From NCBI RefSeq assembly GCF_034087045.1, contig NZ_CP139247.1, forward strand, positions 6,350,001-6,414,000: a stretch of DNA of 64,000 nt. Reading direction: 5' to 3'. The stretch comes from Chitinophaga sancti. GTDB lineage: Bacteria > Bacteroidota > Bacteroidia > Chitinophagales > Chitinophagaceae. Numbering within the stretch: position 1 is the stretch's first letter; each line of letters begins with the position of its first letter. The notes beneath the pieces were generated by a model. That model was not told the DNA's origin. It ran no database searches and was given only the letters and a program-made list of their open reading frames with translations. The position numbers were made by a program, and so were the translations under genes. Of the stretch, positions 46,701 through 57,500 are shown piece by piece.

Positions 46701-49700
46701 AATCAGTCCCTCACTAGTTGCATCCCAGCGGCCAATATCTTCTATGCCAATAACGTCGCTGTTTACCAGCTGAGCGGCCACTGCTGCACCTAATGAACGG
46801 GTGGCGGCGGTTACCAGAATCTGTATACGCCCTTTCCTCGCGCGCTGAGAACGGATAGATAAGGGTTGCCAGTTTTTTTCCAAAAAACGAATCTGGTCAG
46901 TAGTAGCTGCTTTTGCGGGCGTCGCAAACATATTTAATGTGACATCGTTGTCCCTGTCTTCCGCTACCCAATAACTTTCTTTTGCAAAAGGGTAAGTAGG
47001 CAGGTGGATACGCGCCGGGGTATTGGCGCCATATAATCCGGTCCAGTTTATTTCATATCCCTTACAGTATAGATCAGATATTGCATAGATACTGTTGCGG
47101 TAGGCAGCAGGAATGTTACGTTCTTGTTCACTTTGCGCCAACAGGACAGCTACCTGTTGCTGTAACGTATCGTCTTTTGTTGTCTCCCATCCAGTAGTCC
47201 CTTTAAAAATATTGGAGGCACTGCCCTGTTGTAACAACAACTTCCAGGTATCGATAGCTTCCTGCCGGCTGGCCACCACAATGGCGCAACGGTGACTTAA
47301 ATGCTGGCGGCCCTGTTGCAGCGTATAACTCAGCTCATGCATGGTTGCCTGGTCCGCTTTGCCGCTTTCCAGGAAAAGGATCATATCGCTGATTTTTTCT
47401 TCGAGACAGGCTGCTGTTTTTGCGGATAATGGCAAAAGATAATATGGTAAACTATGTGGTTGTTTCCGCGCAGTACTTCCCTGCGTTTGAACGACCATAT
47501 GCGCATTGGTGCCACTCATTCCAAAAGCGCTGACTGCGCCCGTCAATGGTTTACCCGCCTGTGGTAACCATGTCCGGTTCTGCTGGTTAACATAAAATGG
47601 ACTGGATGCCCATTGTATAAAGTCATTCTTTTGTTCAAAGTGCAGGCTTGCCGGGATAGTGTTATGCTGCATCGCCTGCACCAGGTTGATAAGGCTGACC
47701 AGGCCCGAAGCAGCAAATGTGTGCCCAAAATTTGTTTTGGCTGAAGTAAGCGCACAGTAAGATTGTTTGTCCGTGTATTTTTTAAACGCATCATTCAACG
47801 CGTTCACCTCCACGGGATCTCCCAGCTTTGTTCCCGTCCCATGTGCTACTACATAGGCTATTTCTTCAGGGTTTATATTACTTCTATCATATACTTCTTT
47901 CAGGAGACTGGCTTGCGAAAGTCCGCTGGGAGCCGTAATACCATTGGTTTTACCATCATAATTGATACCACTGCCCCTGATAACGGCATACACCGGATCT
48001 CCATCTTCCAGCGCACGGGAAAGACGCTTCAGCACCACCGCAACTACCGCCTCACCTGGCACCATACCATTTGCCCGTTTATCAAACACAAAACATTTGC
48101 CGTCTTCTGATAACATCCCAGCCCTGCTCATGCCGACATATGACATGGGTGTAAGCATCAGGTTTACGCCGGCAGCAATAGCCGTATCACATTCTTTATT
48201 ACGTAGGCTTTGGCAGGCCTGATGCGCGGCCACCAGTCCAGACGAGCAGGCCGTATTAATCGCTATTACAGGGCCATCCAGGTTCAAAAAATACGACAAC
48301 CGGGATGCCAGCACCCCGTCATGATTGGACGTGATATTCCCGTTTTTAAGCGCTAACGCCTGATAATCGCCTTGCTCTACCCCTACAAACACACCTACTT
48401 TTCCGGACTTCAGCTGCGTGGCGCCATAACCGGCATCTTCCAACGCTTTCCAGGACTCCTGTAATAACAAACGCTGACGGGGGTCCATCGTTTCCGCCTC
48501 CCGTGGCGATATCTCAAAAAATAAAGGATCAAACTCTTTTACACCAGGTATGCAACCGCACCATTTAGTGTTGATCTTTCCCGGATCACTAACGGTATCT
48601 CCGAAAAATGACTGCCAGTCAAATCTGTCGGCAGGTATTTCATCCACAACGGTTTTACCACCGGATAAAATATCCCACATCTCCTCTACGTTACGGGCGT
48701 CCGGGAAACGGCCGCTAATACCGATGATAGCAATGGGCTCCTGACCTGTATCCAGTGAATGTACCGGCCAACCTTGCCGGTTGACAGGCGCCGGGGATGG
48801 CGGAACCGGAAGCGAAACTTTTTTATTTTCCCCTGATCTTTGTTGCACCGCCGTCACTTCCCCGCGATAAAACAATGTCATCAGTCCAGTGTGCTCTTTC
48901 ATGAAATACTCACCCAGCTTATTCAGTGTGGTATATCCAAAAAACAAGGCAGGCGTTATCTCCAGCTCATAATGCTTACTGAGCGATGTAGCCAGTTTAG
49001 TCAGGCTGACAGAATCATATCCCATATCCACCAGGTTCTCTTCCGGGTCGATTTTTTGGGGAGATAATTTTAGTATATCACCTATTTGCTCACGCAGGTC
49101 CAGCGTTACACAGGCCGTTACTGAGAGTCCTTTCATCTCCGGCCTGCGCCCTTTGCCCGCAGCAACCACTGTTACCTCTTCTGTTAATATATCTTCCGAA
49201 GCCTCTTCCAGGCCCAGAAAACGATGTACCCGGTCCGGATTACCATTTATTACCAGTACCTGTTCTTTCCCCGATGACAAAATCCCCTCCAGCAGCTCAA
49301 ATCCTTCCTTGATCTCCAGAAAATTTTGTCCGCTTGATTTGAGGTACATCTCCACCTGGACTTTTTCCTTTACACCCATACCTCCATCTCTCCATAAAGG
49401 CCAGTTGATAGCAACAGTTTGTCCATGCCGTTTGCCGGCAGCAACCAGGCTGTTACGGTATGCCGCATATTCCATCTGAAAACGGTTGCCCACCGCATAG
49501 TCACAGGTACCAAAATCTCCCAGGATAGCTGACGATGACGAAAAATAACATACAAAGTCAAGGACTTCCTGCTCTAACAATTCATCCAATACCACAGTAC
49601 CCCTGATCTTTGGATGAACCACCTCCATAAAAGAACGGAAATCCTTATCCGCAATACTACCACCGCCTTCAATACCAGCAGCATGCAACACCCCGTTTAA

Positions 49701-52700
49701 CGGCCCCAATACTTCGCAGGCAGCCTTTATGCCTGCCTGCATGGATGCACGGTCACACACATCCCCAACAATATATATTACCCGGCTGCCTGATGATTCC
49801 AGTTCCTTTATCACAGCTTGTTTCCCTGCATCCAGGGCTGAACGGCCCGTGAGGATCAGACGAGCCTTATACTTTTCAGATAAGTAACCTGCCAGCAAAT
49901 GACCCAGGCCACCAAAACCGCCCGTAATCAGATACACCCCACCCGTCTTAAACACCGGCTCTCCGGATAATAAAGAGGAGGGGCCTATTTTTTTTATATA
50001 ACGGGTACCGCCGCGATATAAAACGCTGCCCGTTTGTTCCCATTCCTGTAATATATGCTGCACCGTTACACCTACAGGCAACCGATCTGCCTCATACAAT
50101 ACAGACAAACGCAGGCCTGGCATTACAAATCCCAGCGACCGCTCAAAACCTATCAATGAGCAAGCATGGACAGCTGCCAGCTCTCCTGCCAGGCTCGCAC
50201 CTAATACCAGACGCACATCCCTGCCCTTCAGCGCCTGGATGAGATAAACGATGGACGCCAAATCTGATGCTACCTCCCACATATATATCACCCCATCTAT
50301 ATCACCCTGTGTGCTATAAATGCTCTCCATTAACTGAGCGTAACTTCCTTTATCATCTGCCGGAATACTGTAATGACGGGCACTCTGCTGACAATAGCTA
50401 TTCCCTGCGGATACAAACACTACTACGGCGCCTGCTACCTGACCAGATAACGCCTGTTCAAAAGCCACCTGCTCCGCCTCCCCGTTAAGGAAACATAATA
50501 GCCGCCTGATAGTTTTGCCTCCGGCTACTGTTTTTAATATCGCAGGCGCCCAGTTTTCTTCAAAAGTGAGCACTTCGTGCGTAGCAGTATTCACTGCCTT
50601 CTCCGTCGCTGCCTGAAGACACACGCCTGTGATCCGGGCGCTCAGTACTTTTTCCTCCGTAAACAGGTCTATATCAAAACTATCGCCGGTATGATTGCCT
50701 ATCCGCGCTATCATACGGCTGCTCATCTTATCAAATATCTCTACAGCCGATAAAGATCCCACAGTGGCCAAAGCGGCATTTGCTGCAGCTGCTTCCGGCC
50801 ATAACAAACACGCCTCTACGCAACTTTCCAATACCACAGGATGCAGTATCCACGGATCTGTTGCAGATAATATTCCCTCCGGAATATCAATACCCGCAAA
50901 TGCATGCATGGCTGTTGTGATAACCCAATCCAGTCCCTGTCCGGCACGAGTCTTTCTGCCTAACACCGCCAGCTTTTCATAACACTGCTGTTTATTAAGT
51001 GGTGCCTGAGCTGGCAGCGACAGGACTTCCGCACGCCGCTCAACAGTGGCAAACGTTGCGGCCACACCGCTCATACACAACTCCTGTTCAGTAGTAGCTG
51101 CGGTGATGCCATATATCTCGTAAGCCAATTCTCCTCCGGCTAACGGATACAAACGGATATCCAACTGTGTTTTTTCCGTTAGCGCGCAAGGGGTAACCGC
51201 CATGTCTTTTAGCTGTATGCCGGTCTGCGACAAATCTATACCAGTGGCCTGTGCCACAGCACTTGCTGCCATCTCTGTTAAAGCCGCCACACCGGCTGTC
51301 ATACCTTCCTCATGGCCACTCTCACGATTAAAATAACTGCTGAACCGCAGGCCAGCAATATCTGATGTATTTTTATGCAACAAGGGATGAAGCACTTCCC
51401 TGCTGTAATTTGTATGATTATCCTTTATTGTATCATTGACAACCGGTACCCAATACCGTTCCTTTGCAAAAGGATAAGTAGGCAGGCTGACACGTTGTGG
51501 TTTTGCAGCCTTATAAAATAACTTCCAGTCAATAGAAAACCCTTGCGCCCAGAGTTCTGCCAGCTTTTCAACCTTATTTCTATCTATCCATTTTTGGATC
51601 AGTTCCCCGGCATCTTCATCATTAGTCAGAAAATGCAAAGACTCCCTGTTCTTTTTAGCGTTTCCCCGCCAACAGTTGGATATATCTTTTTGACCCTGTG
51701 AAAAAGCTTCCAGCGAAGCAATCAACTCCTCCATTGTTGCCGCAACAAAAGCAATCCTTTCCGGCATGGCTTCCCTACCTACCTGCAATGTATAGGCAAG
51801 TGATGTCAGGGATATTGGGGACGCTGTTTCCACATTATCCGATACCTCTTTCTTAGTCGATGAAAAAGAGTATTTAAGGAAATCCAATACCTTTAAAACA
51901 TATTCTTGCAGGCGTTCTTCATTTTTGGCCGACAGCGGAATTAACCGGAGTATATCCTTACCTGGAGTAATATTATGATGAGTATTTTCCGTGGCTATAT
52001 ACTCCTCGAGTATAACATGTGCATTAGAGCCCGTAGCACCAAAAGAACTTACTGCAGCCCGGCGCGGGTATACTTTTTTCTGCCCCTCTTCTTCAACTAC
52101 AGGACATTTCCAGTGTTCCGTTTCATGCTGGATATAAAAGGGTGTCTGCGATAACTGCAGGTATGGATTCACTTCCAGCGAATGAAGAGAAGGTACCAGC
52201 GTTTTATGGTACAACTGCAATATTACCTTACTGATGCCACTGATACCTGCTGCAGATTCTGCATGACCTATATTTGATTTTACAGAACCTATCGCACAGT
52301 ATTCCTTGTCTTGTGTATATTGCCCATAACTTTTCACCAGCCCCTGAATTTCGATGGGATCTCCCAGGGAGGTACCCGTTCCGTGGGCCTCTACATAACT
52401 GATAGTGCGCGGATGGATACCCGTTTTTTCCATACATGCAGAGATCATATTGGCCTGTGCAACCGGACTGGGTACCATAAGACCGCTGACGGTTCCCACA
52501 TGATTAATGACACTGCCCTTAATAACAGCGTAGATGTGGTCTTTATCCTTTAGGGCTTTGCTTAATGGTTTGAGCAGGATAGTTCCTACCCCCTCTCCCG
52601 ACACATAACCATCCCCTCCTTTTCCGAAGGTATGACAGTACCCATCACTTGAATGCATATCGGACATACCATAGGAGAGATATTTATGGGGATGCAATGA

Positions 52701-54563
52701 TAAGTTCACTCCACCGGCGAGTGCCACCTCACATTCTCCTCTCCTGATGCTTTCCAGTGCCAGGTGAAGTGCCGTGAGCGACGAGGAACAAACAGTATCT
52801 ATTGCCATACTGGGCCCGTGAAAATTGCAGAAATAAGATACACGGTTAGCAATAGGCGCATAATTCAGCGATAAGGGAAATACTAACCCTTTGGCCACCG
52901 CTTCTGCCGCTACCAGCGTATAATCTTTATGCATCACCCCCACAAATACACCAACAGCCTGTCGTTTGTCAGGTCCCTGTGGCGCCACCAACGTATCAGG
53001 GGTATAACCGGCATCCTCAATTGCTTCCCAGCAAACTTCCAGAAAAACACGCTCCTGTGGATCCATTATTTCCGCCTCCCGCGGGGAAATCCGAAAGAAT
53101 TGCGCATCAAAACAATCAGCATGATTTATAAATCCACCCCACCTGGAAATCTTTTTTCCCGATGGAGTAGTCATCTCTTCATAATTCTCCCAATTCCAAC
53201 GTGTCTTAGGTATCTCTGTAATACAGTCTTTCCCGTCCAATAAATTCTGCCAGAACTCCGCAATACTATCAGCACCGGGATAACGTCCGCCAATACCAAT
53301 GACCGCGATCTCCTCCGCTACCAGAACAACTTCCCGCACATCTTCTGTTTGTTTTGAAACAACAGGATGAATAATACGCTCTGTCATTGGAGTGACAGGC
53401 ATACCAGCTGGTTCTTCCTTCAACTGATGGAATGCTGCCGGATAATGTTCCAGGAGATGGGCTGATAATAAAGGAATAGACGGATATTCAAACAACAAAA
53501 CGGGTGACAGCGATACATTCAATTTCTTTTCAACATCCTGAATAACCGCCAGCAGCGAAGCAGAACCTAATCCCATTTCATAATACCCTGCCTGTATATC
53601 TATTATTTCAGCAGGTACCGCAAGATGACGCGCAATTAAATTCTTCAAAAATTTCTCCACAGATAACAATCCGTTGGAGGTATTAACAGCCGCTGTTTCC
53701 TCCTTTTCACCAGGTATAACAACCGTTTTCGGCCCCATATCAATATGTTGTGGATGCCGGATCAACTTAGAAGCAAACTTCTTCAGTTCGCCGATTTTCA
53801 CACCCGTCGCATTAAAAAAATCGATGGTCACATAAAGCAACTCGTTTAACCGTTGCACGGTAGATGCCTGTATTCTGGCCATGACCCGCCTATCAAAAAG
53901 ATGGGACGCCTTAAAAGATTCAAAATAAAGCGGGAGATACAATTGCTGTTCATCCGGCCATAAAGCAGCCATCAGTTCAGACGCACCAATAGCGCTGCCA
54001 TCAATAAGAGCAGGATGGAACATTAAACTGTCTTCTTCCTCAGCCGGCCACGCTGCCGAAATGTCTATATAATGGGCTTCTTTATCTACATAAATATCTC
54101 CATGCGCTTTCATCAATCCCGTATGACACAAATCCTGATCATGACACTGTTGGTATATTTTATCGAGATTTACAACGGCAGCCTGTTTGATAATATCCAA
54201 CTGTACCTGCTCATCAAAATCAACCAGGGGCACCTGGTGCATCTCCGCTGTTACATAACATATTGTATTAGCAACCGACACGTCATCAGCATGCGCTGTA
54301 CCTTCTATCGTAATTTGCCATTGACAGCGGCTACTATCTTCCGTACATCTCACTTCCAGGGCAACAGGCAATGCTTCAGTCACCGTCAACGGATGATGAA
54401 TAACTACATTTCTAAGCTCCAACGAATCGAAACTATAACCATGTTCCCTGAAAACCTGGTATAACATATCTATATACGCCAGCCCCGGCAACATTTCCTT
54501 CCCATAAACCTTATGATTACAGATAACCGGATGATTGATATCAATAATAAATTGCTCCTTCAT
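43740..54563 (-). CDS. PKS2: trans-AT polyketide synthase
   Basis: This 3607-residue protein starts 8 bp after PKS1 and ends 13 bp before PKS3. The order is DH (1-290; NHKVYGKEMLPG with His17, Asp188); ACP (GLGS, Ser334); KS (418-855; Cys592, His727, His767); a degenerate DH (~1055-1320; catalytic His pattern lost and Asp replaced by Glu in HPVVLESC); KR (TGGFGGLG at 1547; Tyr1689); ACP (Ser1851); KS (1943-2360; Cys2106, His2241, His2281); KR with its structural half (~2555-3000; TGGTRGIG at 2760; Tyr2921); ACP (Ser3067); KS0 (3152-3560; Cys3307 and His3480 present, first His replaced by Asn3442 in TNGSGS). A proline-rich tail of ~45 residues ends in EKTIWETYN and may dock to the DH that begins PKS3. 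The protein would add two malonyl units, leaving one hydroxyl and, after the split KS0/DH, one double bond. Confidence 0.93.
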   Translation of the reverse strand: MKEQFIIDINHPVICNHKVYGKEMLPGLAYIDMLYQVFREHGYSFDSLELRNVVIHHPLTVTEALPVALEVRCTEDSSRCQWQITIEGTAHADDVSVANTICYVTAEMHQVPLVDFDEQVQLDIIKQAAVVNLDKIYQQCHDQDLCHTGLMKAHGDIYVDKEAHYIDISAAWPAEEEDSLMFHPALIDGSAIGASELMAALWPDEQQLYLPLYFESFKASHLFDRRVMARIQASTVQRLNELLYVTIDFFNATGVKIGELKKFASKLIRHPQHIDMGPKTVVIPGEKEETAAVNTSNGLLSVEKFLKNLIARHLAVPAEIIDIQAGYYEMGLGSASLLAVIQDVEKKLNVSLSPVLLFEYPSIPLLSAHLLEHYPAAFHQLKEEPAGMPVTPMTERIIHPVVSKQTEDVREVVLVAEEIAVIGIGGRYPGADSIAEFWQNLLDGKDCITEIPKTRWNWENYEEMTTPSGKKISRWGGFINHADCFDAQFFRISPREAEIMDPQERVFLEVCWEAIEDAGYTPDTLVAPQGPDKRQAVGVFVGVMHKDYTLVAAEAVAKGLVFPLSLNYAPIANRVSYFCNFHGPSMAIDTVCSSSLTALHLALESIRRGECEVALAGGVNLSLHPHKYLSYGMSDMHSSDGYCHTFGKGGDGYVSGEGVGTILLKPLSKALKDKDHIYAVIKGSVINHVGTVSGLMVPSPVAQANMISACMEKTGIHPRTISYVEAHGTGTSLGDPIEIQGLVKSYGQYTQDKEYCAIGSVKSNIGHAESAAGISGISKVILQLYHKTLVPSLHSLEVNPYLQLSQTPFYIQHETEHWKCPVVEEEGQKKVYPRRAAVSSFGATGSNAHVILEEYIATENTHHNITPGKDILRLIPLSAKNEERLQEYVLKVLDFLKYSFSSTKKEVSDNVETASPISLTSLAYTLQVGREAMPERIAFVAATMEELIASLEAFSQGQKDISNCWRGNAKKNRESLHFLTNDEDAGELIQKWIDRNKVEKLAELWAQGFSIDWKLFYKAAKPQRVSLPTYPFAKERYWVPVVNDTIKDNHTNYSREVLHPLLHKNTSDIAGLRFSSYFNRESGHEEGMTAGVAALTEMAASAVAQATGIDLSQTGIQLKDMAVTPCALTEKTQLDIRLYPLAGGELAYEIYGITAATTEQELCMSGVAATFATVERRAEVLSLPAQAPLNKQQCYEKLAVLGRKTRAGQGLDWVITTAMHAFAGIDIPEGILSATDPWILHPVVLESCVEACLLWPEAAAANAALATVGSLSAVEIFDKMSSRMIARIGNHTGDSFDIDLFTEEKVLSARITGVCLQAATEKAVNTATHEVLTFEENWAPAILKTVAGGKTIRRLLCFLNGEAEQVAFEQALSGQVAGAVVVFVSAGNSYCQQSARHYSIPADDKGSYAQLMESIYSTQGDIDGVIYMWEVASDLASIVYLIQALKGRDVRLVLGASLAGELAAVHACSLIGFERSLGFVMPGLRLSVLYEADRLPVGVTVQHILQEWEQTGSVLYRGGTRYIKKIGPSSLLSGEPVFKTGGVYLITGGFGGLGHLLAGYLSEKYKARLILTGRSALDAGKQAVIKELESSGSRVIYIVGDVCDRASMQAGIKAACEVLGPLNGVLHAAGIEGGGSIADKDFRSFMEVVHPKIRGTVVLDELLEQEVLDFVCYFSSSSAILGDFGTCDYAVGNRFQMEYAAYRNSLVAAGKRHGQTVAINWPLWRDGGMGVKEKVQVEMYLKSSGQNFLEIKEGFELLEGILSSGKEQVLVINGNPDRVHRFLGLEEASEDILTEEVTVVAAGKGRRPEMKGLSVTACVTLDLREQIGDILKLSPQKIDPEENLVDMGYDSVSLTKLATSLSKHYELEITPALFFGYTTLNKLGEYFMKEHTGLMTLFYRGEVTAVQQRSGENKKVSLPVPPSPAPVNRQGWPVHSLDTGQEPIAIIGISGRFPDARNVEEMWDILSGGKTVVDEIPADRFDWQSFFGDTVSDPGKINTKWCGCIPGVKEFDPLFFEISPREAETMDPRQRLLLQESWKALEDAGYGATQLKSGKVGVFVGVEQGDYQALALKNGNITSNHDGVLASRLSYFLNLDGPVIAINTACSSGLVAAHQACQSLRNKECDTAIAAGVNLMLTPMSYVGMSRAGMLSEDGKCFVFDKRANGMVPGEAVVAVVLKRLSRALEDGDPVYAVIRGSGINYDGKTNGITAPSGLSQASLLKEVYDRSNINPEEIAYVVAHGTGTKLGDPVEVNALNDAFKKYTDKQSYCALTSAKTNFGHTFAASGLVSLINLVQAMQHNTIPASLHFEQKNDFIQWASSPFYVNQQNRTWLPQAGKPLTGAVSAFGMSGTNAHMVVQTQGSTARKQPHSLPYYLLPLSAKTAACLEEKISDMILFLESGKADQATMHELSYTLQQGRQHLSHRCAIVVASRQEAIDTWKLLLQQGSASNIFKGTTGWETTKDDTLQQQVAVLLAQSEQERNIPAAYRNSIYAISDLYCKGYEINWTGLYGANTPARIHLPTYPFAKESYWVAEDRDNDVTLNMFATPAKAATTDQIRFLEKNWQPLSIRSQRARKGRIQILVTAATRSLGAAVAAQLVNSDVIGIEDIGRWDATSEGLIDLTGCEAQAMPGLHWLPVIQQFIEEKSREGIRLLGVTFDLERYGNKKVQVSGALHGGLYRMLGAEYRQVSSCHLDVLSDVPVSVVAEQIAAAYLFAGGHTEICCREGQYYTSVLTEQTLKSKAEKSIVFGENEVLWITGGTRGIGYLCAEHFVRHYGVRRLVLSGREVLPAREEWARVIAANGAQASKLKGIQHLESLGATVEILTVDITDAAAVSAQVTAVKSRHGRIGGVIHAAGIIDVETPAFIRKTQAGINAVLSAKVKGLEVLYACLREEPLQFFVMYSSVSSQIPVLGAGQSDYTMGNAYMDYFAHGHQEGFPVLSIQWPSWKETGMGEIKSKSYTQTGLYTLSNRVGLEMLDRILQDRSHPVIMPAVVNIAQWAPGSLLEVAEVTPPQQVVQPVKATALKTDLFVSTVDWLTEIFTKELKIDKSRFETRRPFPDYGIDSVLLSQIRRLIEIPLGEQLDPSVLLEHSSIEHLSVWLIGKYNASLSALLNDTAVASEARAVVVENVAADVEPVQLNADITPSQGVVEDIAVVGLSCQFPGAKDLSGYWQLLSKGQSAINPVPFERWGYSNEYYAGLIDEIGHFDAPYFMIPPEDVSAMDPQALLLLEQSLFVWHHAGYTAQEIKGKSVGVYIGGRSLHRPDEDSLLQMRNPIVALGQNYLATNISRFFDLRGPSMVVDTACSSALVGMNLAVQALQSGEITAAMVGGVGLLGTDNAHRMFHQRNLLSKDDKFHIFDQRAAGIVLGEGAGMVILKKVSQAVRDGDKIYAVIKGIAINNDGRTAGPATPNIQAQKEVMTRALLQSNKLPGEIGYIETNGSGSEVTDLLELKAMEAVYRSGVSAPCALGSVKPNIGHPLCAEGIAGFIKVVLMLMEKQQVPFLSGEQAMQHYNIQSSPFYFNRQLSDWDGGIAALNCFADGGTNAHLILAAWEEQVAHNVSRRPLPPPALNRKKVQQTTTPQHPQQVLKTNTVITEKTIWETYN
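45707..46868. repeat. 1.16-kb KR repeat, PKS2 copy
   Basis: This is nearly identical to 56635-57796 in PKS1 with a constant offset of 10928 and no indel. It covers the structural and catalytic halves of the KR. Confidence 0.85.
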
Positions 54564-54571
54564 TATACCTG

Positions 54572-57500
54572 TTAGATTATTTGTTTCCAGAATTTATTTT
54601 TCTTTCCTGCAGTGTTGTTTTTATGATGTAACCCACTGTGATTATGTCCGGAAATGGCAGGTTGATTTCCCTGCAAACCGGATCTCATATTATAGCGGCG
54701 AAGTATGGGAACAGGCAATGGCGTGCGGCGTTTGGCATGTCCTGTCAACAGTTGCTCATCTGCGGCAGCTATAATGACATGTGCATTGGTACCTCCATCT
54801 GCGAAACAATTCAATGCTGCAATATTTCCTTTCCAATCCTGAAGTTCCCGGTTAAAGTAAAATGGAGTAGCTGACAGATCATAATGTGCTAATCCCTGCT
54901 GACCGGATAAAAAGGGCGCCTGCTGTTGATGCATCAGCATCAGCACCACCTTGATAAAACCGGCTATTCCTTCCGCACATAACGGATGGCCTATGTTGGG
55001 TTTTATTGAGCCCAGGCCACAGGCAGCAGTGCCTCCATATACGGCGGATATGGCCTTCAGTTCCAGCAGGTCAGTCACTTCCGAACCGGAACCATTGGCC
55101 TCTATATAACTGATGTCGCTGGCAGCGATGCCACTACGCAACAATGCGCGACTCATTACTTCTTTCTGTGCCTGCATATTGGGTGTAGCAGGACCTGCCG
55201 TTCTCCCATCATTATTGATCGCAATACCTTTGATGACAGCATAAATTTCATCGCCATCTTTCACTGCCTGACTTACCCGTTTGAGGATAACCGTACCGGC
55301 ACCTTCTCCCAGTACTACGCCACCGGCACGCTGGTCAAAGATGTGGAAATGCCCATCGCTGCTTAACAGATTGCGCTGAGCAAATATCCGGTGGGCGTTA
55401 TCCGTATCCAGCAATCCTACTCCTCCTACTAACGCCGCTTCTATTTCTCCGCTCTGCAATGCCTGCACCGCCAGGTTCATGCCTACCAGGGCTGATGAAC
55501 ACGCAGTATCCACCACCAGGGCAGGACCCCGTAAATCAAAAAAGCGGGAGATATTAGTTGCTAAATAATTGGGGCCTACCGCCATGATCGGGTTTTTGGC
55601 TTCCTGTAAAAGCTCGTCAGACGGACGGTGTTGGCTACGGCCTCCGATGTATACCCCAATTGGTTTTCCTTTGATGTCTGCCAAGGTATAACCCGCATGA
55701 TGCCATGCAAACAAACTCTCTTCCAGCAACAACAAAGCCTGTGGGTCCATCGCCCTTGCATCTTCAGGAGATATCATAAAATAGGCCCCATCGAAGTAGC
55801 CCATCTTATCTATTAACCCTGCCACATGATCACTCTTATATCCCCAGCGTTCATAGGGCACTCCTGAAATTGCAGACCGTCCTTCAGACAACAAACGCCA
55901 GTAAGCGGCAAGGTTATCAGCTCCCGGAAAACGGCAGGATAAACCGACTACTGCAATCGCTTCTTCCTGCAACGGCTGCACTGAGGCAACAGAGACAGCA
56001 GCAGGCAAGGATACTACCGGCGCTTCCGCTAACTCCTGCAATGGCTGCATTGAAGCAACAGAGACAGCAGCAGGCAAGGATTCTACCGGCGCTTCCGCTA
56101 ACTGCTCCATTGCTACCGGTTCTGGTGTTGTTAACAACGCTGACAGGGAGGCTGAATATTTCTTTTCCAGCCAACGTGACAACTCCTCTACACTGCTGTA
56201 TTCCATTAATACAGAAGGGTCCAGTTGTTCGCCTAATTGTTTATTTATTTGTCCGAGAATTTGGGATAACAACACGGAGTCTACTCCGTAGTCGGGGAAC
56301 GACCGGCTTATTTCAAAACGGCTCTTCTCTATTTTTAACTCGCGGGTAAATAATTCTGTTAGCCAATCTATTGTTGGCGTAATCTGGTCCGTTTTAACAA
56401 CGGTTGTATTTTTTACCGCTACCGCCGTGGCTGCGGCTTCCCGGATCTGTGGTTTTACAGTAGCTACTTCCAGCAAACTACCAGGTGACCATTGCGATAC
56501 ATTCACAATCGCCGGCATAATCACAGGATGACTACCGTCAGCCAGGATATCATCCAGCAATGACAAACCAGCATCATTACTCAGACTCAGTAATCCCGTC
56601 TGTGCATATACGTTATTCTTTATCTCTCCCATCCCTGTCTCTTTCCAGCTGGGCCATTGAATACTTAACACAGGGAAACCTTCCTGATGGCCCTGCGCGA
56701 AGTAATCCATATAAGCATTGCCCATCGTGTAGTCACTTTGACCGGCACCTAATACCGGTATCTGTGATGAGACGGAAGAATACATCACAAAGAACTGTAA
56801 CGGCTCCTCCCGCAAACATCCATATAATACCTCCAGGCCTTTTACTTTAGCAGACAAGACCGCGTTTATTCCAGCCTGGGTTTTCCTTATAAATGCAGGC
56901 GTTTCCGCGTCTATGATACCAGCCGCATGGATTACGCCACCGATCCGGCCATGGCGGCTTTTAACAGCCATCACCTGCGCAGATACTGCCGCAGCGTCCG
57001 TGATGTCTACAGTAAGAATTTCGACCGTAGCTCCCAGCGACTCCAGGTGTTGTATACCTTTTAGCTTCGACGCCTGTGCTCCGTTTGCCGCAATCACACG
57101 GGCCCACTCCTCACGTGCTGGCAGCACTTCACGACCACTTAGTACCAACCGGCGCACACCATAGTGCCGTACAAAATGTTCCGCACACAAATAACCTATC
57201 CCCCTGGTACCTCCTGTGATCCATAACACCTCATTTTCTCCGAAAACAATGCTCTTCTCCGCTTTGCTTTTCAGTGTTTGTTCCGTTAAAACACTTGTAT
57301 AATATTGGCCCTCCCGGACACTGATTTCAGTATGGCCTCCGGCAAACAGATACGCTGCCGCTATCTGCTCCGCAACTACTGACACCGGCACTTCAGACAA
57401 CACGTCCAGGTGGCAGGAACTTACCTGCCGGTATTCCGCGCCCAGCATGCGGTACAAACCCCCATGCAATGCTCCCGATACCTGAACTTTTTTGTTTCCA

